Source: Granulosicoccus sp045106855 (GTDB taxonomy: Bacteria > Pseudomonadota > Gammaproteobacteria > Granulosicoccales > Granulosicoccaceae). Taken from it: 64,000 bases of DNA. Within the stretch, counting starts at the first letter, position 1, and each line of letters starts with the position of its first letter. The position numbers and the translations under genes are program-made. A model generated the notes under the pieces. It saw only the letters and a list, made by a program, of their open reading frames with translations. It was not told where the DNA came from and did no database searches. Location: positions 144,742 through 208,741 of the forward strand of contig JBGCFI010000024.1 of the NCBI GenBank assembly GCA_045106855.1, written 5' to 3'. Of this stretch, positions 43,874-51,959 are shown one piece after another.

Positions 43874-46633
43874 TCAATGCGCCTCCTCCCAGCTGTTACC
43901 AATACCCACATCAACCTCTAACGGAACCTTTAACGAGGCAGACGCTGTCATCAGTTCGCGTACCTTATCGCCTGCCTCTTCCAGTTGACCGGCTTTAACC
44001 TCAAGCACCAGTTCATCATGTACCTGCATGATGATCCGGGCATCGAAGCCTTCATCTACCAGCCAGTTATTGACGTTAATCATGGCGCGTTTGATGATGT
44101 CAGCCGCAGTGCCTTGCATGGGTGCGTTAATGGCAGTGCGTTCGGCATAGTTGCGCATCTGGGCATTACGCGCATTGATGTCCGGTAAATATAACCGTCG
44201 GCCAAAAACCGTTTCCACATAACCCTGTTCTTTTGCCAGGGCCCGAGTTTCATCCATATAGCGCTTCACACCTGGATAACGTTCAAAATACAAATTGATG
44301 TACTGCTGTGCCTCACCCCGCGCAATATCCAGCTGCTTGGCCAGACCAAAAGCAGACATTCCGTATATAAGACCAAAATTAATCGCCTTGGCCGAACGAC
44401 GCTGATCCGCTTCTACCGCCTCCAGAGGCACACCGAATACTTCTGCAGCTGTGGCCTTATGAACATCCAGGCCATTCTCAAACGCATGGAGCAATCCCTC
44501 ATCCTCGGATAGGTGCGCCATGATGCGAAGCTCTATCTGCGAGTAGTCAGCTGCCAGTAATCGATAACCGTCTTCGGCAATAAAAGCTTCGCGTATACGA
44601 CGTCCCTCCTCGGTGCGAACCGGGATGTTCTGCAAATTGGGATCGGTACTGGATAAACGCCCTGTCGATGCTACAGCCTGATTGTAGGAGGTATGTACTC
44701 GACCCGAGTCAGGATTAATCTGTAACGGTAATTTTTCGATGTACGTGGACATCAGCTTGGTTAATCCACGATGCTGCAAAATCAGTTTCGGCAAGGGGTA
44801 GTCAAGCGCCAGTTGCTCAAGCACTTCCTCAGCGGTGGACGGTTGCCCGGTTTTGGTTTTCTGGATAATTGGAAACTGTTTTTCGTCGAACAGGATGACT
44901 CCAATCTGCTTGGGAGAGCCGAGATTGAATTCACGCCCGGCATCCTCGTAGGCAGCAGCCTTAACGTCACTTATTGTTGCCGCTATTTTGGTTCCCTGTT
45001 TTTCCAGCATGTGGTCATCGATGCGTACGCCCGTACGCTCGATGCGTGCAAGTACATGCAAAGCGGGTAACTCGATTTCCTCGTACAACTTGCCAAGCGT
45101 GGGCTCGGAGCTCAGCTTGGGCCACAGTACTTCGTGAAGCTGCAGCGTTATATCCGCATCTTCCGCAGCATACTGACTGGCAATATCCACATCGATTTGG
45201 TTAAAGGTCTTTTGTGCCTTGCCTTTTCCGGCGACATCTTCAAACTTGATGGTTTGTACGTTGAGGTATTTCTTTGCCAGGGAATCCATATCATGCCTTG
45301 TGGCTGTGCTATCAAGAACATAGGATTCAAGCATGGTGTCGTGAGCCACATTGACTAACAGTATGTTGTGGTTAGCCAACACATTAATGTCGTACTTGAT
45401 ATGCTGACCCACAAGGTTACGCTTGTCACCTTCCAGCAAAGGGCGGAATTTCTCCAGTACCTCTTGTCGATCAAGTTGTTCGGGAGCGCCTTCATAGTCA
45501 TGGCTCAAAGGTACATAAGCGGCTCGCCCACCCGGCAACGAGAATGAGATGCCCACAACTTCTGCCTGCATATAGTCAAGGCTTGTGGTTTCGGTATCAA
45601 ATGCAAACAATGGCGCGGCGGTAAGTTCAGCGATCCACCGATCCAGCACCTTCATGCTGGTGATCGTCTCATACTGGCTCTCGGCAGTTGATGCAGCTGG
45701 CAAATCCGACACAGCCGGACTGCCCCCTTGCGATGCGCGGGTTTGCAATGGCGACATACCATCAGCCAGCTCCTTTGCCCAGGTCTTGAATTCCAGCTCG
45801 GCATAAAGATCTGCCAGAGCCTTCGTGTCGGCATCGTTCAGAGTCAACTGATCAACCGCCTTTTCCAGCTCAACATCCAGACGAATAGTGGCTAGATCGT
45901 AGGACATAGGCAGGTATTCCAGAGAATCGCGCAGTTTCTCGCCAATCTTGCCTTTGACGGCATCGGCATTGGCCATTACCTCCTGCAAAGAACCATAAGC
46001 TGTCAGCCACTTGGTCGCAGTTTTCGGCCCGCAGCTGGGTACGCCCGGGATGTTATCGGAGGTGTCACCGACCAGTGCCAGATAGTCGATAATCTGCTCA
46101 GGTGGCACGCCGAATTTCTCTTTAACCTCTGCAACATCCATAACCGTGTTGGTCATGGTATTCACCAGCGTCACATTCTCGTTGACAAGCTGGGCCATGT
46201 CCTTATCACCGGTAGAGATGATCGTTTTAAAGCCTTTGGCCGTTGCCTGCACTGCTAATGTGCCAATCACATCGTCAGCTTCTACGCCGGGTACGATTAA
46301 CAAGGGGAATCCCATTTTCTCAACCACTTCATACAGCGGCTTGATCTGCGAGCGCATATCATCCGGCATGCTGGCCCGATTGGCCTTGTACTCCTGATAA
46401 ATGTCATCGCGAAACGTTTTTCCGCTTGCGTCGAAAATAACCACCATGTGCCGGGGCTGATAGTCAGCCACCAGACGCCTCAACATATTGACAACCCCAT
46501 AGATAGCGCCAGTGGGCTGACCCTTGGAATTGGTCAGGGGAGGCATGGCATGAAACGCCCGATAGAGGTAGGCCGATCCATCGACAAGTACAACGGGGCG
46601 ATCAGTATCCTGGGCGGCGGTCGCGCTGGGCAT
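43874..46633 (-). CDS. polA: DNA polymerase I
   Basis: This protein of 919 residues has all three domains. The 5'-3' exonuclease spans residues 1-290 (VDGSAYLYRAFHAMP; GVEADDVIGTLA). The 3'-5' exonuclease (about 330-515) has its proofreading acids intact (FAFDTETTSLDYM; YAAEDADITLQLH). The family A polymerase follows, with motif A DYSQIELRIMAHLSEDEGLL, motif B RRSAKAINFGLIYGMSAFGL and motif C QVHDELVLEV. The protein is of normal length. It fills gaps and removes RNA primers in replication and repair. Confidence 0.97.
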   Translation of the reverse strand: MPSATAAQDTDRPVVLVDGSAYLYRAFHAMPPLTNSKGQPTGAIYGVVNMLRRLVADYQPRHMVVIFDASGKTFRDDIYQEYKANRASMPDDMRSQIKPLYEVVEKMGFPLLIVPGVEADDVIGTLAVQATAKGFKTIISTGDKDMAQLVNENVTLVNTMTNTVMDVAEVKEKFGVPPEQIIDYLALVGDTSDNIPGVPSCGPKTATKWLTAYGSLQEVMANADAVKGKIGEKLRDSLEYLPMSYDLATIRLDVELEKAVDQLTLNDADTKALADLYAELEFKTWAKELADGMSPLQTRASQGGSPAVSDLPAASTAESQYETITSMKVLDRWIAELTAAPLFAFDTETTSLDYMQAEVVGISFSLPGGRAAYVPLSHDYEGAPEQLDRQEVLEKFRPLLEGDKRNLVGQHIKYDINVLANHNILLVNVAHDTMLESYVLDSTATRHDMDSLAKKYLNVQTIKFEDVAGKGKAQKTFNQIDVDIASQYAAEDADITLQLHEVLWPKLSSEPTLGKLYEEIELPALHVLARIERTGVRIDDHMLEKQGTKIAATISDVKAAAYEDAGREFNLGSPKQIGVILFDEKQFPIIQKTKTGQPSTAEEVLEQLALDYPLPKLILQHRGLTKLMSTYIEKLPLQINPDSGRVHTSYNQAVASTGRLSSTDPNLQNIPVRTEEGRRIREAFIAEDGYRLLAADYSQIELRIMAHLSEDEGLLHAFENGLDVHKATAAEVFGVPLEAVEADQRRSAKAINFGLIYGMSAFGLAKQLDIARGEAQQYINLYFERYPGVKRYMDETRALAKEQGYVETVFGRRLYLPDINARNAQMRNYAERTAINAPMQGTAADIIKRAMINVNNWLVDEGFDARIIMQVHDELVLEVKAGQLEEAGDKVRELMTASASLKVPLEVDVGIGNSWEEAH

Positions 46634-46766
46634 AGGTCAGGTTCGTAAGGGTATGGGGACCCTGACAGTGTACTGGAACAGGGCGATTGAAAAAAAGCTT
46701 GAGCTGGCGCACATCCTGCGACCGGTTTACCTCTATTCTTTATCGAAACTTAACCAGGTACGCTCA

Positions 46767-47489
46767 ATGCGACAACTTCCCACCCACAACCAGATGCGAC
46801 GCGACGCGCGCGACAAAGCCCTGACACGTGATTCGTGGAAAATCTTCCAGATCATGGCTGAATTCGTAGACGGATTTCAGCAACTGGCAGATTTGAGTCC
46901 ATCGGTCAGCATTTTCGGCTCGGCGCGATTCAAACCCGACCACCCGTACTACAAGGTCAGCGAGGAGATCAGCCGATTACTGTCCGATTCAGGTTTCGCT
47001 GTGGTCAGCGGAGGCGGTCCCGGCGTCATGGAAGCCTGCAACAAAGGGGCATTCGCGGGCAAATCAGCCAGCGTAGGACTCAATATCAAGCTGCCCCACG
47101 AGCAGTCCGGCAACCCTTATCAGGACATCAGCCTGAACTTCAAGTATTTCTTCGCCAGAAAAGTCATGTTCGTCAAATACGCCTCTGCATATGTTGTGAT
47201 GCCCGGGGGCTTCGGGACACTGGATGAAATGGCGGAAGTACTGACGCTGGTACAGACGGGCAAATCCAAACGTGTACCGATTATTCTATTTGGTACCTCG
47301 TTCTGGAAAGGACTACTGGATTGGTTTGAGACATCGCTTATCGAAACAGGAACGATCAGTCCTGGCGATATGGATCTGTTTCAGCTGACAGACGATCCGC
47401 AGTTTGTTGTCGATACCATTTTCGACTTCTACGAAGGCGTTGAGTTGGATCGAATTATTGGCGATTCACAACTGATGATGGATCTATAA
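46767..47489 (+). CDS. LOG-family protein (TIGR00730-like nucleotide phosphoribohydrolase)
   Basis: This cytoplasmic Rossmann-fold protein of about 240 residues has the family motifs VVSGGGPGVMEACNKGAF and VVMPGGFGTLDEMAEVLTL. Such enzymes release bases from nucleoside 5'-monophosphates, and plant LOG makes active cytokinins this way. The ATG at 46767 (MRQLPTHNQM) begins the usual family N-terminus. An ATG frame from 46653 adds 38 residues that lack a counterpart and overlap the polA promoter area. It is divergent from polA. An imperfect terminator-like hairpin follows at 47507-47540. Confidence 0.9.
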   Translation: MRQLPTHNQMRRDARDKALTRDSWKIFQIMAEFVDGFQQLADLSPSVSIFGSARFKPDHPYYKVSEEISRLLSDSGFAVVSGGGPGVMEACNKGAFAGKSASVGLNIKLPHEQSGNPYQDISLNFKYFFARKVMFVKYASAYVVMPGGFGTLDEMAEVLTLVQTGKSKRVPIILFGTSFWKGLLDWFETSLIETGTISPGDMDLFQLTDDPQFVVDTIFDFYEGVELDRIIGDSQLMMDL

Positions 47490-47506
47490 AGCGATCTGTT
47501 TTTGAC

Positions 47507-47540
47507 TCCGGAAGGTTACTCTTCAAGACAGCCTTCCGGA
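47507..47540. terminator. Hairpin between LOG-family gene and hybrid kinase
   Basis: TCCGGAAGG (47507-47515) and CCTTCCGGA (47532-47540) form a perfect nine-pair GC-rich stem with a 16-base loop, between two convergent genes. No T-run follows on either strand, but the position fits a bidirectional terminator. Confidence 0.5.
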
Positions 47541-47633
47541 TAGGATCCCTTGTCTGATGCAGACACCATTGGACGGTGCCCGTGTGCCGTGGCGTTAATC
47601 GGTGTTGACCAGACGCTCTCTGGTCACTCACCC

Positions 47634-50483
47634 TCAAGCAGCCTTGTTCTCACCGATCAGATCTGCCAGTACGGAAGCTACCCGTTTGTAGTCAGCCGCA
47701 ATTCCCTGAATCAAGCCATCAAGATTGTCATGCTGGCCTTCGGAAATAGCAGCTTCCACTTCTCGACAGCTTTTGGACAGTATGTCAGCGCCCAGGTAGG
47801 CACTACTGGACTTCAAGCTATGTGCGCTGGCCGATATCAACGGGTAGTCCTTATTGCTCAGGCCAGCTTTCATGTCATCTATCACTTCGGGGGTTTTAGC
47901 AAAATAAACCCCAACCACTTTGCCTAACAGGTCTGGCTTACCCGGTCGTTGAAGTCCGCGAATGACATTGATCGCTTTCAGATTAATAACATCTTCGTCT
48001 GATTCAGATTTCTGATTATCGCCCACATCAAGATCAACCCGATCTACCTGAACGTTCTGGCTATCCAACACTGACGCAGGCTCAGCAGCAGGCTCAGTGA
48101 CAGACTCAGCGGCAGACTCAGTGACAGACTCAGTGACAGACTCAGCGGCAGACTCGGCAGACCTTACATCTGCCGGCATGACCATGGGAACAACAACAGG
48201 GGCAGCGGCCGCCTCGTGCTTGTTATCATCCGTGGCAACCTCTTCTTCTCTGGAGTCTATAAATTCGCTACGTAGATCATTCTCGCGATCACCAGTAGGC
48301 AACAATGCAGGTGTCTTACTGTGAGATGACTGATCAAAGGGCTCGATGGGTTTGCCAACCCACTTTTCAAGCATGTGCGAAAGAACCTGAGTTCTTACCG
48401 GCTTGGCAACGTAATCATCCATGCCAGCCAGCAGGCATTTCTCACGATCGCCATCCATGGCATTAGCTGTCAGTGCAACAATCGGTGTCGGTGCATTTAT
48501 TGAATTGCCTGTCTTAATGCGACGCGTCGCCTCATAACCATCCATAGTTGGCATTTGACAGTCCATGAGAACGATGTCGTATTTTTCAGCCGAACCTTTC
48601 GAGACAGCATCAGCACCGTCGGTAGCTAGCTCGACATCGCAACCCAATTGCTCCAGCATGCCCATCGCCACATCCTGATTGACAGGATTATCCTCGACCA
48701 GCAAAACACGGGCGTTGACAGAAGGCAGATCATTATATTTAGGCTTAACATCGAAAATATCACTAGACGCCTGGCCGCTTAGCAGAGGCATCAACGAGGC
48801 CAGCGAATCGTGCAGCACGGATTGACGTGCCGGCTTGCTCACGTATTTGTAGATACCCAGGCGTCTCAGCTCCATTCCATCAAGCTGCAAAATGGCCGAT
48901 GTCAGCATGATTGAGCGTATGTGCTGGAATTCAGGCTCTACCTGTATGGCTTTTGCAAGCTGGATACCATCCATTTCGGGCATGTGCAAGTCTAGAATGA
49001 GAACATCAAATCCCTGTCCACGGGTGTGAGCGGCGCGCATGGCCTCCAGCGCCAACTTACCGCTCTCAACGGTTTCTACAATAAGCCCCCAATTGGAGAG
49101 CTGATGAAAGAGAATGGTACGGTTGGTTTCATTGTCATCCACCACGAGTACGTGTGCACCATGAAGCGAACGGCGTCGCGATTGTGCATCCTTGCCATCA
49201 CCGACATCTTCCAGCTCCATCGTAAAACTAAAACGCGTACCTTCACCAAGACGACTACGGAACGTAATTTCACCATTCATCATGGACACAAGCTGACGGG
49301 AAATGGCGAGACCCATGCCAAGACCACCATGTCCACGCGTGTTAGATGCATCCGCCTGTGTAAACGCCTCAAATAACTGCAGTTGTAGCTCAGGTGAAAT
49401 CCCCACTCCGGTGTCCTGAACATCACACTGGTATATCGACTTGCCCTTTGGCGAGCGCTTCGATGACTCCTTGCGAGTAAGGCGCACTACAACTTCACCT
49501 TCTTTTGTAAAGGCGATAGCGTTGCTAATCAGGTTGTTGAGGATCTGCCTTACCCGCCCCGGGTCACCGTCCATGTGCGAAGACACGTCCTCATCGATGT
49601 AGCAGATAAGCTCTACATTCTTGCTATGCGCATTGGCCGCTAACGATGCGCATACGTCTTCAACACAATCACGCACACTGAATCTGCCATGCTCCAATTG
49701 CAATATTCCGGATTCAATTTTGGAGAAGTCCAGAAGGTCGTTGATGATGGCTAGAAGCGTTGTTGATGATGCTGAAATAGATTGGACAAAGCGCTCTTCA
49801 CGAGCAGACAAAGACCCGCCCATCAAGAGATCAGTCATGCCCATGATGCCATTCATGGGCGTTCGCAATTCGTGGCTCATGTTCGCAAGAAACTGCGCTT
49901 TTGCCTTGTTAGCGGTATCCAGCTGCTGCTTGCAATTCACCAGTTCGCGTCGCAAACGAGCAATTTCGTCGGTCGCTATCTGAATCTGTGCACCTGCGTT
50001 GCCTGTCGGTTTCATTGAGGATGAAAAACGAGCGACCGGTGCAGATTCCTCTACTACAGAAAGATCGATATCCTGTTCCCGATCCACAACATCGAACTCG
50101 ACAGCCGCAATGTTCTCCGCCATAGAGACAACAGGCGAGACGTCAACATCATCCGGGGGTACGGTATGCATCTCGGCAGACAAAGGCGCCGTATCGTTAA
50201 AAACACTGTTTGTGGAGGTCGAATGACGACGGCGCTGGCGTTTGATGAAAAATGCAAAATTCAGGAAAATCAGCAATATGGCGCCAGACTCTAGCCGGGA
50301 AGCGTTGAGAGCTTGAAACACCTGTGGGTGAATGGCACTGGATTCTATCCACTGGATATCCCAGGGAGCGCTACCCAGTTTAAAGCTGACAAGAGCACCC
50401 ATTGAGACTAGAAATCCCACAAAGACCGCCCACAGGGCGAGCGCGCCGGAAGATCTCTTGTCGGGGCTACTGTGCTTATTCAT
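47634..50483 (-). CDS. Hybrid sensor histidine kinase, BarA-like (HisKA-HATPase-REC-REC-HPt)
   Basis: This membrane protein of 949 residues has helices near 14-34 and 60-75 with only a short extracytoplasmic loop, then a cytoplasmic stretch and HisKA with the phospho-His204 (NMSHELRTPMNGIMGM). HATPase_c follows (DVQDTGVGI; RGHGGLGMGLAISRQLVS). Two receiver domains follow: HVLVVDDNETNRTIL with LILDLHMPEMDG, and RVLLVEDNPVNQDVA with VLMDCQMPTMDGYEAT. The C-terminal HPt domain contains SASAHSLKSSSAYLG. An Ala/Glu/Ser/Val tandem-repeat linker (775-803) separates REC2 from HPt. It faces the PhnD-kinase-fusion operon and is divergent from it, so it may feed the same response. The small periplasmic loop argues against direct sensing of a large ligand. 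Confidence 0.93.
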   Translation of the reverse strand: MNKHSSPDKRSSGALALWAVFVGFLVSMGALVSFKLGSAPWDIQWIESSAIHPQVFQALNASRLESGAILLIFLNFAFFIKRQRRRHSTSTNSVFNDTAPLSAEMHTVPPDDVDVSPVVSMAENIAAVEFDVVDREQDIDLSVVEESAPVARFSSSMKPTGNAGAQIQIATDEIARLRRELVNCKQQLDTANKAKAQFLANMSHELRTPMNGIMGMTDLLMGGSLSAREERFVQSISASSTTLLAIINDLLDFSKIESGILQLEHGRFSVRDCVEDVCASLAANAHSKNVELICYIDEDVSSHMDGDPGRVRQILNNLISNAIAFTKEGEVVVRLTRKESSKRSPKGKSIYQCDVQDTGVGISPELQLQLFEAFTQADASNTRGHGGLGMGLAISRQLVSMMNGEITFRSRLGEGTRFSFTMELEDVGDGKDAQSRRRSLHGAHVLVVDDNETNRTILFHQLSNWGLIVETVESGKLALEAMRAAHTRGQGFDVLILDLHMPEMDGIQLAKAIQVEPEFQHIRSIMLTSAILQLDGMELRRLGIYKYVSKPARQSVLHDSLASLMPLLSGQASSDIFDVKPKYNDLPSVNARVLLVEDNPVNQDVAMGMLEQLGCDVELATDGADAVSKGSAEKYDIVLMDCQMPTMDGYEATRRIKTGNSINAPTPIVALTANAMDGDREKCLLAGMDDYVAKPVRTQVLSHMLEKWVGKPIEPFDQSSHSKTPALLPTGDRENDLRSEFIDSREEEVATDDNKHEAAAAPVVVPMVMPADVRSAESAAESVTESVTESAAESVTEPAAEPASVLDSQNVQVDRVDLDVGDNQKSESDEDVINLKAINVIRGLQRPGKPDLLGKVVGVYFAKTPEVIDDMKAGLSNKDYPLISASAHSLKSSSAYLGADILSKSCREVEAAISEGQHDNLDGLIQGIAADYKRVASVLADLIGENKAA
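48076..48159 (-). repeat. Seven tandem 12-bp repeats inside the hybrid kinase gene
   Basis: The unit (for example GCAGACTCAGTG on the plus strand) is repeated seven times with one to three changes per copy. It encodes ES(A/V)(A/T) quartets that make a flexible acidic linker between the second receiver and the HPt domain. Copy number could vary by slippage without shifting the frame. Confidence 0.85.
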
Positions 50484-50754
50484 CTGCGTTTTCTAGGCTC
50501 CATCAAGCTGGCTCACACTGCGTTACGTGTAAGCCTCAATAGCGCTGATAGCGGCGTCTGCGTCAGAACCTTGAAGTTCAATTTTTACCTCTGGGCAATG
50601 CCAACTTTTCGCAGACTCTCTAAGCAGGTGGCGTGATGGGCGTAATATCGTCTTATGCGTCACACAATGGTCGGTGCGTTATGTAACAGCGCTTTAGTAA
50701 TGTGGCTGGGTGCCGTTTTCTATGGCGTTAGTTAATTTTTCGAGACACCGACCT

Positions 50755-51900
50755 ATGAACCTGATGTCCATACCCAGAAACTGTACCTTAGCTGCCGCCC
50801 TCCTGGCGGCAACAATCAGTACTTCTGTCAACGCCGGTGAAAAGCTAAGGCTTAACTTCGGCGTATACAGTGCAAACAAGCCCTCGGCTATGGTCAAGGT
50901 ATTCCGGCCGGTGCTCAAGCAGCTGGAAAATAGCATGAGCGAGAAGCTGCAGCTTGAAGTCGATATCCGCATGCAAATTGCCAAAGACTACGATCAGGGA
51001 ATTTCAGATCTGGTAAACGGCCGAGTAGATTTCTCGCATTTTGGCCCGGCATCCTATGTTGAAGCCAAACGCATGAACAACGACATCAACATAATAGCCG
51101 TTGAAAAGCTGAAGAATTCAAAAGTCTCCTACGGGATCATCGCCGTTCATAAAGACAGCCCCATCAGTGATATTAGAGATCTACGCGGCAAAGCATTCGC
51201 CTTCGGCGATGAGGGCTCAACGATTGGTCGATTTCTTTCTCAGCTCGAACTGGTTCAAGCGGATATTCTGGGTGTCGATCTCAGTCGCTACGAATACCTG
51301 GGTCGACATGACAAAGTCGGCACCGCTGTAGGAGCTGGAGCATTTGATGCAGGTGCACTTAATGAAAAGACGTTCAAAAAGCTGGTAGAAGCTGGCGAGC
51401 CCATTCGTGAACTGGTCAGATTCCCGAACGTCAGCAAGCCCTGGATTGCACGCTCCGGGTTTGACGAAAATGTATTGATCGCGCTTCGCGAATCGCTGCT
51501 ATCCATCACTGACCCCAAAGTCTACAAGGCCATGAAGATCGACGGCTTTCTGGAGGGCAGCGATATTGACTATGCCGTGATTCGACGTGCGATGGAAAAC
51601 AATGATGCGTTTTTTGACATTCGAGATGAGCAGACTGATTACACATCAGCTACTGACTATCCAAAGCCAGCTGAACCCGTCATGCAGGCGGCAGTGACCA
51701 AGCCAGCTCCAGTCGCTGAAATCTCAAGTACCTCACCAGCTCAACCCTTGCCCGCTGCTGAGTTGGCAATGCCACAGGCAAGAGGATCAAGAAGTATCAC
51801 GGTCAATATCGAGCTTCCCGCAGAGTTCTATTCGAAAGGACACTACACGGGGCCTGATGCGCTGACGATCAATCTCAAAATTCCTCAGCCGACCCAATAG
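50755..51900 (+). CDS. PhnD-like periplasmic phosphate/phosphonate-type binding protein
   Basis: This exported protein of 381 residues has a signal peptide (RNCTLAAALLAATISTSVNA). A PhnD-family binding domain follows (about 30-290) with RLNFGVYSANKPSAMVKVFR, LVNGRVDFSHFGPASYVEAK and DLRGKAFAFGDEGSTIGRFL. PhnD proteins bind phosphonate, phosphite or methylphosphonate. The next 90 residues are a Pro/Ala-rich linker and a small beta-rich tail (SRSITVNIELPAEFYSKGHY) that normal PhnD proteins lack. No ABC permease or ATPase gene accompanies it. Instead a membrane hybrid kinase starts 59 bases downstream, so it probably presents a signal to that kinase. The start could also be the ATG at 50764. Confidence 0.87.
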   Translation: MNLMSIPRNCTLAAALLAATISTSVNAGEKLRLNFGVYSANKPSAMVKVFRPVLKQLENSMSEKLQLEVDIRMQIAKDYDQGISDLVNGRVDFSHFGPASYVEAKRMNNDINIIAVEKLKNSKVSYGIIAVHKDSPISDIRDLRGKAFAFGDEGSTIGRFLSQLELVQADILGVDLSRYEYLGRHDKVGTAVGAGAFDAGALNEKTFKKLVEAGEPIRELVRFPNVSKPWIARSGFDENVLIALRESLLSITDPKVYKAMKIDGFLEGSDIDYAVIRRAMENNDAFFDIRDEQTDYTSATDYPKPAEPVMQAAVTKPAPVAEISSTSPAQPLPAAELAMPQARGSRSITVNIELPAEFYSKGHYTGPDALTINLKIPQPTQ

Positions 51901-51959
51901 TACACATCGTCATCGCACAAACTTTGTTTCGATAGATCCAACCGAGAGTTCAAGCCAAA

